Notes: generated by a model from the sequence alone, not told the origin. Shown: positions 52,604-62,515, counted from the stretch's first letter. The stretch: 62,552 nucleotides of DNA from an uncultured Cellvibrio sp. (GCA_946480695.1 CAMLKG010000027.1:1-62552); one strand, 5' to 3'. A program made the numbers and translations.

Positions 52604-55561
52604 TCAGGGACGCCAGAGATAGGGCGGCGCTATTGTAATATCCGTAGCGGATGTCACACCACTCCAATCATCCGCGACGAAACCATAAAACACATTGGCA
52701 GATTTCCCGCTGCTCACAAATTCCAAATCACCGATGAGGGTTGCGGTGCCGGTCGCCGACTGGTTAGTGCCAAACCATCCCAGGGGGTAGAACGTGCCTA
52801 ATACTTTGGCCGAACCGCTCACATTAAAACTGCTGGCGCCGTGGTGTGGATGGCTGGCAACACCTAGCAAACTTAGCGCACCCACAGTACCGCCGGATAC
52901 GGCCCCGCTAATCACCGTAGCCTGGTTATCGATTCGCGCACTGCCCGTCACATTCCCACCGATTATTTTTGCATAGGGCCCGACATACACAGTGGATGGT
53001 GTAGTAGCGAGCGCACATCCACCGCCATTTATGTGACGAACCGTCCCGGCGGGACAAGCGTCACGCACACCGTTTTTAAATCCTTGCGGCCAGGCGCCCT
53101 GCACTTCCACCATATAGGGGTAACGATAAATCGAGGTATAGGCTTTTCCATCACCCGCGCTATCCCAGGTAATTTTTTGATATTGGGTGGGTGTGGCCGT
53201 TACCACCAGGAAAATATTTTCACCGGGTGTGATACACAGCGAAATTTCACCATCGGTACCGCGTTGCAATTCGGTGTAGCGCGCTTGTGTCATGCTGCTG
53301 TTGGTGGACACCAAACCCCAACGCCAACCCGAATTAGCACCGCCCTGCATTACCCCGCGGAATTTTACGGTAATCGTGCCCGCCCCCGTTTCGGGAAATA
53401 ATTGCACAACGTTATAACCCCAGCGTTGCGGCGCCCAGTAATACGGCGATACGAAACGGCGGTTTTGCGCGAAATTTGTATCCAGCGATTCCAATTGTGT
53501 TAAACGCAAACGACGTGCCGTGTAATTTCCCGGATCGGCATTCACCGCACCGTAATTTTGCCGGTAAATAGCGCCCTGGTCCGAGCCGTCCGGATTTTTA
53601 TAATCCCAGGTGAGGTTATGCATCGCCCATTCGCCGAAACGATCATTGAGTTGTTCAATTGTCCAATTCTGGCTGAGCATTAATTTTTGCCAGGGATCGC
53701 GTTGACCCACCGGCGCGTTATACGCCCACATATTATTAATGGCGCTGTGACAATATTTATCTTTAACAAATTCAAAAAATTGCCAATTGCAATAACGATT
53801 ACGCGTATTGCCATAATACAGGTGCGGCATATTTGGCAGCATTTCAGAGCAATGCACATTGGTGTTAAAAATCTGGTGGGGCATCCAGTTAGCATGGGAT
53901 TCATAAATCCAGCAGCCTACGCCACCGCAATCACCAAAACCTTGCGTCATCGATTGCACACCGTGCATAAATTCGTGCGCTAAACCCCAGGGATCATTCG
54001 CAGCGCCGGGACCGATCCACATACCCATGTAATTAATTCCATTGCGCGACCAACCGCCACCCCACAACGGAAATTCATTATCAAAATGTAAAGCGGCTTT
54101 GTATTTTGTAGTGGATGTGCAATAGGGTTCAGGGAAATAAATCGGCGCACTGAAATAGGAGTCCCAAATTGCCTCCAGGGTGGTTAATGCCGCCTGTGCA
54201 TTGGCGGTGGTGATATTGGTTCCGTCTTTCCAATAAACGGCAAAATGTTCCGATTCCAGTCGCAGGGGTGCGCCATTTTCGCCACCGTCGCGCGGCGCTA
54301 TCCAATTACCCGCAACGCAACTATTCGCCGGCGGTGTTGCGCAAGTGGAACCGGCCCAAACGTTATCGGCTTTGGGGGTTACGCAGGCTTGCGGCATAAC
54401 ACTGGACACGGAAGAACTTGTTGTCGCACGCGAAGAGATTATCGACGAAACCGCAGAAGAACGCGCGCTGGAAATAATCGAACCCGTCGCTGATGCACGG
54501 CTGCTCGCCACGGCAGAACCCACCACCGAACTTCTACCGGATGATTGGCTGGAACCCATACCGGTTTGATTATTTCCCAACACACGCCACTCCAGAATCC
54601 CTGTGGATTGCAAGGTATTTTTCATGCTTACACGTACGCGTGTTGTTGTGATAGTGGGAACATTGAGTGCATTAAATCGATCAATAATTAACGGGATATT
54701 GCCGATCACCAACCAACTCGAACCATTAAAATATTCCAGCACTGCTTCCGTTGGGATGAGCACCCCGCCCGCATCATCAAACCAATAGACTTCCGTTGCC
54801 GAAATCACCACCGGATTATTCCATCGGTATTCCACCCATTGATAACTGTTGGGGGTGTTCCAATTCCCATAGGCGCCTTTGGATTTATCGTTGGAGTTAG
54901 CCGGTTGTGAATTGTCATTCACAGCCGCCAGTGTTTCCCAGGCGGAGACATAAGAAGTGGATACAGTGGCAGTGAGCGCAAGGTTAATAACATCATTGCC
55001 AGCGCTGGAAACGTTGCCTGGGATTATCGAACTCGTACTCCCCTTACTGATGCTCGTCGCCATTGAACTTGGCACAATTGAACTCGATACAATTGAACTC
55101 GATACAATTGAACTCGATACAACTGAATTCGATAAAACGGAACTGCTGGCTAATGAGCGGCTACTGGTTGCTGAACCGCTACAAATACTGCCATTAACCT
55201 GCGGTTTTTCAGCCAAGTTGCCATTTTTATTAACCTGGAAACCAATACTGATAGATTGTCCCGGTTGGATAATGCCGTTCCATGCGAGGTTGGTTGCAGT
55301 GTAGGGATTCGATCCCGTTAAATTGGTATTCCAACTGCTACTGATACGATTAGCCGTGTATTGCCAATTAATCGACCAACCATTAATAGTGGTGTCACCT
55401 GTATTACTTATTGTGATGCTGCCCGTTAAACCGGTACTCCATTCGTTGGTAACTGAATAAGTACAGGTTGCCATTTGAGCCAGCGCCTGTTCACAGGACG
55501 CAAACACCAGGGTCCCCAAGCAGAAAACCATCCGCAAACGCTCAAGTTTCGGAAGTTTCAT
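52604..55561 (-). CDS. secreted CBM2 / discoidin-like / HExxH zinc-metallopeptidase-like protein
   Basis: A 985-residue modular exoprotein. The signal peptide ends near 29 (ALAQ). CBM2 lies at 31-127. Ser linker 1 includes a repeated SSIVS block. A discoidin/CBM32-like beta-sandwich lies at about 191-329 (VEYRWNNPVVISATEVYWFD). Ser linker 2 is followed by a large domain with HFAVYWKDG, LAHEFMHGVQS (H529, E530, H533) and IYESHANWM 21 residues later, which fits a gluzincin-like third ligand E554. The C-terminus (after GTVRHINGG) has Gly/Ala-rich short repeats like a beta-helix or polymer-forming region. ATG 55561 follows GGAG; the frame opens at 55648. Peptidase activity is inferred from the motif only; DUF6055-like similarity is possible. 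Confidence 0.85.
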   Translation of the reverse strand: MKLPKLERLRMVFCLGTLVFASCEQALAQMATCTYSVTNEWSTGLTGSITISNTGDTTINGWSINWQYTANRISSSWNTNLTGSNPYTATNLAWNGIIQPGQSISIGFQVNKNGNLAEKPQVNGSICSGSATSSRSLASSSVLSNSVVSSSIVSSSIVSSSIVPSSMATSISKGSTSSIIPGNVSSAGNDVINLALTATVSTSYVSAWETLAAVNDNSQPANSNDKSKGAYGNWNTPNSYQWVEYRWNNPVVISATEVYWFDDAGGVLIPTEAVLEYFNGSSWLVIGNIPLIIDRFNALNVPTITTTRVRVSMKNTLQSTGILEWRVLGNNQTGMGSSQSSGRSSVVGSAVASSRASATGSIISSARSSAVSSIISSRATTSSSVSSVMPQACVTPKADNVWAGSTCATPPANSCVAGNWIAPRDGGENGAPLRLESEHFAVYWKDGTNITTANAQAALTTLEAIWDSYFSAPIYFPEPYCTSTTKYKAALHFDNEFPLWGGGWSRNGINYMGMWIGPGAANDPWGLAHEFMHGVQSMTQGFGDCGGVGCWIYESHANWMPHQIFNTNVHCSEMLPNMPHLYYGNTRNRYCNWQFFEFVKDKYCHSAINNMWAYNAPVGQRDPWQKLMLSQNWTIEQLNDRFGEWAMHNLTWDYKNPDGSDQGAIYRQNYGAVNADPGNYTARRLRLTQLESLDTNFAQNRRFVSPYYWAPQRWGYNVVQLFPETGAGTITVKFRGVMQGGANSGWRWGLVSTNSSMTQARYTELQRGTDGEISLCITPGENIFLVVTATPTQYQKITWDSAGDGKAYTSIYRYPYMVEVQGAWPQGFKNGVRDACPAGTVRHINGGGCALATTPSTVYVGPYAKIIGGNVTGSARIDNQATVISGAVSGGTVGALSLLGVASHPHHGASSFNVSGSAKVLGTFYPLGWFGTNQSATGTATLIGDLEFVSSGKSANVFYGFVADDWSGVTSATDITIAPPYLWRP
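55074..55133. repeat. Four tandem 15-base repeats in the linker of the metallopeptidase gene
   Basis: Three exact copies and one near copy of ACAATTGAACTCGAT (reading + strand), encoding successive SSIVS units in the Ser linker. Likely product of slippage; copy number may vary. Confidence 0.85.
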
Positions 55562-55756
55562 AGATTTCTCCGGAAAGGAAGTTTGATTATTGTGTGACCT
55601 GGATTGACCGGATGCCCTTTCTGTTAATTTATTTTTATTTGTGAACAATATATTGCCAATGGATAAGGATTATCTGCGTGCAAAATCCCATTTTTGTTTT
55701 TTATCAATCATATTTTTACTGCGACAAACTGCATTTTAAATGTTGCTTTCCAAATA

Positions 55757-55791
55757 AAAAAAACCGCGAGACTTTCATCTCGCGGTTTTTT
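55757..55791 (-). terminator. Terminator after GH10 xylanase gene
   Basis: Stem AACCGCGAG / CTCGCGGTT with an 8-base loop, A-run before and T-run after, 39 bases beyond the GH10 stop. Confidence 0.92.
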
Positions 55792-55829
55792 ATGGATGGC
55801 GGTGCTTTAACCGCCATTTATTGCACCCA

Positions 55830-58280
55830 TCAACGCGCTGCGTTCAAGGCTTCCGCCACACCCTGGTATGCCGGTTTTTTCTGCAGGCTATCATTGAACA
55901 ATAATGGCCAATCCGGGAGGTTCTGATGGGTGTAGAACCAGCTATCCGGATCTGCAATACCCCATACGACAATTCCACCGCGCCGCGCCGGCGGGACAAT
56001 ATCCAGGTACGCCTGGACTATTTCCTTATAGCGCGCTTTTTGGCGATCAAGCCCCGTGCAAGACACCGCACAATCACTGCGATTGGTGTAATCATTGGCG
56101 GAGTTGCCATCGTATGGGTTATTCAAACGCACATCCAACTCTGAAATTTTGATTTTGAGTGTTGGGCTCAATGCAACAATTTTTTGCAAGGACGCGCGGA
56201 TGTTTGCAATGGATGGATAATCGTTCATCACATGCATTTGGAAACCGACACCGTCAATAGGCACACCGTTCGTTAACAAGCGTTGCACCAGGTTAACCAG
56301 CGCGGTAGTTTTTGTTCCGTTTTCTTCGGTGTTGAAATCGTTGTAGTACAACTCTGCGGTTGGGTCCGCCGCACGCGCGCGACGGAACGCCTCATCAATG
56401 TACCCGGGGCCACCGTACTGGCGATAGAACACGGATTGGCGATAACCGTTTGCTGAACCGCGACCATCGTCATCAGCTGCATCAAACAACGCTTCATTCA
56501 CTACATCCCAACTTTTCACCTTACCGGCAAAATGCGCGGCAACCGTGTCGATGTGACGTTCGTAATCGCTGCGGAAATTAGCATTACTGTCCGTTGCCCA
56601 GGCAGGCAACTGATAGCTTGGATGCCACACCAACGCGTGACCATGGAGGGACTTGCCATTTTGCGCGGCCCAGTTCACCAGGCGATCTGAATTGGTGAAT
56701 GAAAAATTGCTGCCGGAATACATGTAGCTCATTTTCATAATATTTTCAGCAACGATTTGGCTGAACTCTTCACGCACAATAGTTTGACGCGCAGTGTTTG
56801 TGAAAATATCAGCAGTACCGCTTCCCGCCGCAACGGCAACTCCCACCGGGAAATCAGCCAGGCTGGAAAGGCCGGAACCAACAGGCACTTCCGGTTCTTC
56901 ATCTATTTCGCCAGCGACAGAGAAATTATCAACAAAGAAACTGACATTTACCGAACCTTCAACCGACTCGATAATAAATGATTCAAACGGAGTGGAGCCG
57001 CTTGGAATATAAGTACCGCTCAACAATGTCCAACCGTCCGCAGTAACTTGCGCGCTCGCCACTTCGGTATATTCGTTATAAGTGGAGGTATCGGCATCAT
57101 CCACCAGCTTACCGGTGATCTTGATGGTTTCCGGTAATTCACCCGGAGCCAATTTCACCCAGGCCGCAACTTCATACACATTGCCCTGGGTTAAGGTACC
57201 GGCATTGAATGTTGCACCCTGCCAATAATCCGCGCGGCCGCTCACAAACAAACTCGCAGTGCCGGCATAGCGATCCGCCGTGCTGCGAACGATAGTGGCA
57301 TCACCACGCGTACCCCAGTTGGTCGTGCCATTTTCAACATCGCCATTCACCGCGAGGTTATTTGCCGGGACTGAACTCACCGCGCTTGAAACAGAGCTCG
57401 AAGAACGTGAACTGCTGGCAACGGATGACGGCGCCACCGATGATGGAGCCGCAGAAGACACGGGCATAGATGAGCTGGATGAGGAAAGTATCAATGACGA
57501 GCTGGATGAAGACGGCATCACCGACGAAGGTGCAGATGAAGAGATTACCGAAGAGCGGACAGAGGAAACCGTCGCCGACGAACTGGAAACACTGCTAGCA
57601 ATTACGCTGCTTGCGGAGCTTGATACCGGCTGCGAACTGCTGCCACCCACAATCCCCCATGGCGAAGGTTGCGCGGCGCAAGTCGTGCGGGAAATACAAC
57701 TTCTGTTGTTCTCATAACCCCAACCATTTTGGGTAGTTACGCACAACGGATAAATGGTGCCATACCAATTACATTGCTGGCCGCTAACTGCACTGGAAAC
57801 ACTGGAGCTTCTTGCACTGCTGCTCACCACGGCGATAGAAGAGGAGCTTCTTGCACTGCTCGGCGCTACCGATGAAACCGGCGTTGATGAGGCGCTTCCA
57901 CCACAAATATTGCCGGTAATCGCCGGGCGCTCGGCGCTGCCGCCGCGTTTATCCACCTGGAAACCGAATTGCACACTTTGGCCTGGCTGGATGGAGCCAT
58001 TCCAACTCAAATTACTGGCGGAATAAGGGTTGCTGCCGGTGACATTCGCATTCCACGAACTGGAAAGGCGATTGGTGGTGTATTGCCAGCCAACAGTCCA
58101 GCCATTGATGGCCGCTGTGCTGGTGTTGGTGATGGTGATAGCGGCAGTTGCGCCGGTATTCCATTCATTGCTAATGCTGTAAGTACAACGCGCTGATTGT
58201 GCCAGGGCTTGCTGTGCAAGAATACTTGCACTTGCCACCGAGGCAACAACCAACATTTTTTTTAAACCCGCGGATTGCAT
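55830..58280 (-). CDS. secreted CBM2-CBM10-CBM(4/9/22-like)-GH10 xylanase
   Basis: Extracellular endo-beta-1,4-xylanase of 816 residues. The signal peptide ends near 27 (ALAQ). CBM2 is at 31-127 and CBM10 at 168-206 (QCNWYGTIYPLC, YENNRSCISR). A Ser linker of about 95 residues leads to a CBM4/9/22-like sandwich at 307-457 (NGDVENGTTNW ... FFVDNFSV). GH10 follows at 470-816 with HGHALVWH, acid/base E596 (WDVVNEA) and nucleophile E714 (KISELDVR). Two ATG exist; AGGAG is only 2 bases before the first (58286) but 8 before the second (58280), so I use the second. Monocistronic. Confidence 0.94.
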   Translation of the reverse strand: MQSAGLKKMLVVASVASASILAQQALAQSARCTYSISNEWNTGATAAITITNTSTAAINGWTVGWQYTTNRLSSSWNANVTGSNPYSASNLSWNGSIQPGQSVQFGFQVDKRGGSAERPAITGNICGGSASSTPVSSVAPSSARSSSSIAVVSSSARSSSVSSAVSGQQCNWYGTIYPLCVTTQNGWGYENNRSCISRTTCAAQPSPWGIVGGSSSQPVSSSASSVIASSVSSSSATVSSVRSSVISSSAPSSVMPSSSSSSLILSSSSSSMPVSSAAPSSVAPSSVASSSRSSSSVSSAVSSVPANNLAVNGDVENGTTNWGTRGDATIVRSTADRYAGTASLFVSGRADYWQGATFNAGTLTQGNVYEVAAWVKLAPGELPETIKITGKLVDDADTSTYNEYTEVASAQVTADGWTLLSGTYIPSGSTPFESFIIESVEGSVNVSFFVDNFSVAGEIDEEPEVPVGSGLSSLADFPVGVAVAAGSGTADIFTNTARQTIVREEFSQIVAENIMKMSYMYSGSNFSFTNSDRLVNWAAQNGKSLHGHALVWHPSYQLPAWATDSNANFRSDYERHIDTVAAHFAGKVKSWDVVNEALFDAADDDGRGSANGYRQSVFYRQYGGPGYIDEAFRRARAADPTAELYYNDFNTEENGTKTTALVNLVQRLLTNGVPIDGVGFQMHVMNDYPSIANIRASLQKIVALSPTLKIKISELDVRLNNPYDGNSANDYTNRSDCAVSCTGLDRQKARYKEIVQAYLDIVPPARRGGIVVWGIADPDSWFYTHQNLPDWPLLFNDSLQKKPAYQGVAEALNAAR

Positions 58281-58690
58281 GGTCATAACTCCTGCTGTGT
58301 GATAGTGAAAATTTTTTCTTATGGTACGTCCCTGCCAAAAAACTCCAACGTGCTGACCTTTAATTTTTGGTAATCGCTAAAATGCAAAATCACCGCACTC
58401 GCTGAGTACAGTGATCAGGTATCGCTATATTCCCTCTCGCCCTGCGCCGGTTTGATGGCGCAAATACATCGGCTTGCGATAGGAATTTGTGTATCGGAAT
58501 TGCCGCTACACATAAAAAATAAAATCGAATTATTTTTTCTTCGTTATTCCCTCATGGAACAAGATGAATCCAGGGCCATTCACCGCCTCAGTGCTTTCAC
58601 TCAAGATTGGAATTGCATGCAGGTTACCGGTTTGATTGTCCCACTCGTAAACCAGTCGATTCATGGTGTTTACTTCTTGAAAACGCTTGG

Positions 58691-58724
58691 TAAAAACCCG
58701 GCCATCACAAAGTGAAGGCCGGTA
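58691..58724 (-). terminator. Terminator of the cel6A transcript
   Basis: Stem CCGGCC / GGCCGG with a 13-base loop; on the minus strand it is followed by GGTTTTTACC. It lies about 140 bases beyond the cel6A stop. Confidence 0.7.
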
Positions 58725-58821
58725 AAGTCACAGTTGTTTCAGGGGTAACACGCGAAATCAGATAAACAATGTGAGCGTGAGTATTACCTGATTTCATTTC
58801 ACAAACAGTCGTCCCTGACCA

Positions 58822-58841
58822 AGGCATCTCTCCAAATGCCT
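58822..58841. repeat. Inverted repeat AGGCAT-N8-ATGCCT in the cel6A trailer
   Basis: Perfect 6-base arms just beyond the cel6A stop, no T-run. It may help stabilise the mRNA 3' end. Confidence 0.35.
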
Positions 58842-58862
58842 GTCCTGCTCACTCTCACTCGA

Positions 58863-60983
58863 TTACTCCAACGGCGGGTAAGCGTTGTTCAACAAGACCT
58901 GGAAGCCTTCTTTGAACCAGCGACCCGCTACCGGGGCATTCGCCATAGCGCCAGTGTCCACGTTGGAACCGCTGCCCGGGTTGTAGTTGTAAGTCGGGTC
59001 ACACATACGGTCGAAGCCTTTGGCCGGGTCTTGTGGGTCGTAGGACAACTCTTGTGACGCCGCACCATCGGATTCCCCTGGCGGTTTCACCCAAACGTAG
59101 GCATCGATTCCGGCAACAGGACCAACTTGTGGACGCTCACCGATACCGCCTTTCTGGTTACACCAGTTACCGCGATGGGTACGACGGTCAATGCGCGATT
59201 CATCGACAAAGGTATCAAGCACAGTGCTGGTGGATTGTGCTGTCGGACGGTTTGGACCACCCCAGCCGTTACGGGAAGTGTCTACCAACATACCGATGGT
59301 TTGCGGGAAACCGGCGGAAATCATTGCTGTACGCCATGCTTGCACGAAGGAAACTTCGCTGAAGTGCGGGTTCCACTCGTAGAACTTGGCTTGACGGGTT
59401 TGGGTACCGCCACCGCTGCCAGGGAATGCACTATTAGCCAGCGAATCCAGGAATGGCTCGTACAACGGCGTGTAACCGGAGGTGTTGGATACAAAACCGG
59501 CGACTGAATTAACCCCACCGGTAGCCCCTTTGATCGCATCAGCAATCAGGGTTACCGCTTTGCCAAAGTTATCCGTCCAACCCAACCAGCCAGAGTGACC
59601 GATATCCACGTAAGGGTATACGTTGGTGATCGGATAAAGCTTGCTCAAGGTGTAACGGGTGTTAGCCACATAACCATGGGTTGCATCGGTGGCCAATTGG
59701 CAATCCGCGTCGCTCAGGTTGGTGACCAGGTTTGGCAGCGAATCCGGCTCGATGATCGCAATAATGCGCAGGCTGGCATATTTTGGATCAGCAAAAATCG
59801 AAGCAATCGGATCCACATATTCAGTGCGGTAGCGCTGGGTTCCTTCCGCACCTTGTTTCAACTCACCGTTAGACGCCAGGGCATGGCAATCGCGGTTCGG
59901 CAAATCGTAAACAACAACCTTGATGACGTTTGCATTCTGGTCGAGTGCCGCATCCAGGTGATCGCGCAGGCCCCATGCACCATCTTCCGGTGCGATAGCG
60001 CCGATACGGTCCATCCACACAGCGGTGCTGTAACCGGCAACCTTGGAACCACCGGGTTCAGCTTGCGCTTTTGCAGACCAGACCGGGTCAACGTACCAGC
60101 GAGCCCCGACAAAGGGGTTATCCATACGTGGGCCAACTGAGCCGACGCTTGAACTTGTGCGTGAACTGGAGCTTGAACTGCGTGAACTTGTGGTCATCAC
60201 GCTGCTTGAGCTAGCGGTAGTGGCAACGCTGCTCGAACTGGGTGTAATGCTGCTGGATGAACTGCGCGAGCTTGAGGTTACCGCTATGCTGCTGGATGTC
60301 GTCGGCACACTGGAGCTGCTTGGACGCGAGCTGCTGGACGGAACTGTGCTGACAGAACTGTTAGCTCCGACAATACCGTAAGGCGCCGGTTGGGCAGCGC
60401 AAGTTGACCGGGAGATACAACTTCTGTTGTTCTCGTAACCCCAGCCACTTTGGGTGTTAACGCATAATGGATAACGCGTGCCGTACCAGTTACATTGCTC
60501 ACCTGAAACTACCGGCGTACTGCTGCTGGAACGGGAAGAAGTAGTAACAGCAACACTGGAAGGAGCAGCACTGGTTGTGGCAACGGATGAACTGGTGGGT
60601 GTGGTACCTGAACAGATACTACCGGTCAGAGTTGGCACCTCGCCAGAACCGCCACGTTTATCAACCTGGAAACCAAAAGTCGCACTTTGGCCAGGCTGCA
60701 AGGTACCGTTCCAGCTCAGGTTTGAAGCCGTGTAGGGATTGCTGCCGCTTACGTTGGCATTCCATGAACCACTGAGGCGGTTAGTGTTGTATTGCCAACC
60801 TACCGACCAACCATTAACTGCAGAGCTACCGCTGTTAGTGACAACGATTTCGCCGGTAAGCCCGGTGCTCCACTCATTGCTGATTTTATAGACGCAAGCA
60901 GCGCTGGCACTTTGACCCGCCACTGCCAACCCAAGGCCCAGCAAGGCTGCTAGACCATAGGTTTTTCTTCTTGGAGTCATCAT
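58863..60983 (-). CDS. cel6A: secreted CBM2-CBM10-GH6 cellobiohydrolase
   Basis: Extracellular GH6 cellulase of 706 residues releasing cellobiose from cellulose chain ends. The signal peptide ends near 29 (ASA). CBM2 is at 30-124, CBM10 at 162-200, a Ser/Thr linker at 207-283 and GH6 at 284-706. Key residues include D365 (LPNRDCHALASNGE) and the proton donor D414 (IIEPDSLPN), then GHSGWLGW and a C-terminal VWVKPPGESDG substrate loop. ATG 60983 has AGGAG seven bases upstream. The CBM2-CBM10 order is shared with the neighbouring xylanase, and the CBM10 modules are nearly alike. Long upstream non-coding region suggests complex control. Confidence 0.94.
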   Translation of the reverse strand: MMTPRRKTYGLAALLGLGLAVAGQSASAACVYKISNEWSTGLTGEIVVTNSGSSAVNGWSVGWQYNTNRLSGSWNANVSGSNPYTASNLSWNGTLQPGQSATFGFQVDKRGGSGEVPTLTGSICSGTTPTSSSVATTSAAPSSVAVTTSSRSSSSTPVVSGEQCNWYGTRYPLCVNTQSGWGYENNRSCISRSTCAAQPAPYGIVGANSSVSTVPSSSSRPSSSSVPTTSSSIAVTSSSRSSSSSITPSSSSVATTASSSSVMTTSSRSSSSSSRTSSSVGSVGPRMDNPFVGARWYVDPVWSAKAQAEPGGSKVAGYSTAVWMDRIGAIAPEDGAWGLRDHLDAALDQNANVIKVVVYDLPNRDCHALASNGELKQGAEGTQRYRTEYVDPIASIFADPKYASLRIIAIIEPDSLPNLVTNLSDADCQLATDATHGYVANTRYTLSKLYPITNVYPYVDIGHSGWLGWTDNFGKAVTLIADAIKGATGGVNSVAGFVSNTSGYTPLYEPFLDSLANSAFPGSGGGTQTRQAKFYEWNPHFSEVSFVQAWRTAMISAGFPQTIGMLVDTSRNGWGGPNRPTAQSTSTVLDTFVDESRIDRRTHRGNWCNQKGGIGERPQVGPVAGIDAYVWVKPPGESDGAASQELSYDPQDPAKGFDRMCDPTYNYNPGSGSNVDTGAMANAPVAGRWFKEGFQVLLNNAYPPLE

Positions 60984-62515
60984 TGAAGTTCTCCTGGATT
61001 CCAGTGAGGAGGGATTGAAGCCCTCGTTATAATTTCGCGCTGAACTGCAAGCGCTGATATGTCCTTACGTCCGGTAAGGCTGTCGCAAACCAGTTACGAC
61101 TATCAGTCCATTGGGGATGTAACAATTGAGATTGGTTGCGCTACCTTAAATGCATGAAACAGCTGTTTATTTTTATAAAAATCGAATGAATTGAATTCAG
61201 CGAATTGATCGGTGGTAAAACGACCGCAATGAAACTTTTGGAACAAAATAGGTCCCGGTGTATGTTGACTGCGAAAAAACCGATAAAACTGTCAAAAGCA
61301 ATCCGATTAAACACATATCACAAATAGTCACTTTTACATTATCTACAATGGCTGCGTCGCAATCTGCGATTAACATCCCAGACATTTCGCTTGGCGGATA
61401 ACTCATCATTTAGTTAGCGCAACCATTTTGGACAGAACAAAATTGCGCTAATTAGCACATCCAAGGTAATACACAGGTTACGCAGCAGAGATGGAACCCG
61501 GCGGAACTGGCTCGATTATTGAGTCAGCTTCGTCATTCGCTATTTATAATTATTTTTATAATGCATTTTTGATATATGAAAACAGCACTTTACTTAAAAA
61601 CAGCGCTGTCAATGAACTTCTTTAAGCTATTGTAAATATTTGCAAATGGCAACCCCTTATAGCGAAATAGATAGAATTTTTCTTTTTAACCACATAAATG
61701 CGATAAATATCACACATTCACCAATAAACATTACATTATATTTAAAAAATCATAAACTTAAGTTCTTGCGGTTTTGGCAACCCTATTGCCTGGGTGCCAG
61801 TGGGAACAACCGGTGTTTATGTATCAACTACTTGTAGGAGTATCTGGGCGGCAATTACGGGATTACCGGCCGGAGCAATAGTCAAGGCCTACCAGGCAAA
61901 TCCTTTCAAATTTTACGTTTGGTCAGGTAGCACCTTTTATTAGTACCAAATAAGGCCTTGCCTTTAAACCAGCCGCAGCCGGTAACTTGCCGTCGGCCCA
62001 TCGTTTTAAGGCGGTGCTGGTCGCCCGGCTGCCATGGTTAAAAACCATATTTTACCTATGGATCAAAAATCCGATTTCCCGCTATCCCGTTAAATTTTTT
62101 TCATCAAATCCCACATCTTGTCACTATTAACCCAAACGACCGTGATACTTCCGAATTGATCGCGCTGTCAATTTACGGTACCGTGGCGAAACAAAGTATA
62201 AGAATAGTTTCCAACCCCAAAATTATTTAATTTAGTTATAGGGATGTTGCACTAAGCGGAAGCTCAAGTGCCAACTTTTTTAAATTGTGATAAGAACGAG
62301 GGAAATAAGCATCAAATCTTATTAAAACGATGCTTTTCTGATTCGCCATCCATAGTTAATTAATTTACGCGTTAGCGTTGTGTTGTGTATCCCTGCCATA
62401 AAAACGCTTGGGGCTTTTTTATGCGACAGTTAAAACACAGCAATTTGTTAGCGCAATCATTAATGATAAATAAGATAAAAACTGACCCAAAAACAACAAA
62501 AAGGCGCGAACGACT
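60984..62515. other. Long region without a convincing gene upstream of cel6A
   Basis: About 1.53 kb, AT-rich with a GC-richer part at 61780-62040. Frames here are short (for example 61640-61837) and lack ribosome sites. A CRP-like site lies at 61696-61717, and CTATTGC (61783) can pair with GCAATAG (61875), hinting at RNA structure. I found no known RNA family. Confidence 0.5.
61696..61717. promoter_or_regulatory. CRP-like binding site
   Basis: AAATGCGA-TAAATA-TCACACAT matches the CRP consensus TGTGA-N6-TCACA with one change (C for T) and correct spacing. It is about 710 bases upstream of cel6A and 800 upstream of the gene at the window end, so its target is unclear. Confidence 0.4.

Larger units (their letters stand above)
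58287..58862. other. Intergenic region between cel6A and xylanase genes
   Basis: About 575 bases containing the upstream region of the xylanase gene and the trailer of cel6A. An 87-codon frame at 58452-58715 on the + strand has no ribosome site and no family features. Hairpins lie at 58691-58724 and 58822-58841. Confidence 0.5.

Noticed and set aside
55074..55133. Short direct repeats that might suggest a CRISPR array
   Set aside because: The 15-base units are contiguous without spacers and lie in frame inside a CDS.
57280..57717. 145-codon + strand frame rich in Glu, Asp and Leu
   Set aside because: It is the reverse complement of the Ser-rich linker and CBM10 part of the GH10 xylanase gene; Ser codons read antisense give long open but meaningless frames.
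58452..58715. 87-codon + strand frame between xylanase and cel6A genes
   Set aside because: No ribosome site, ends inside the cel6A terminator, and no family resemblance.
60043..60381. 112-codon + strand frame
   Set aside because: Antisense of the cel6A Ser linker; composition comes from the linker codons.
61640..61837. 65-codon frame upstream of cel6A
   Set aside because: No ribosome site and low-complexity AT-rich sequence; it also contains the CRP-like site.
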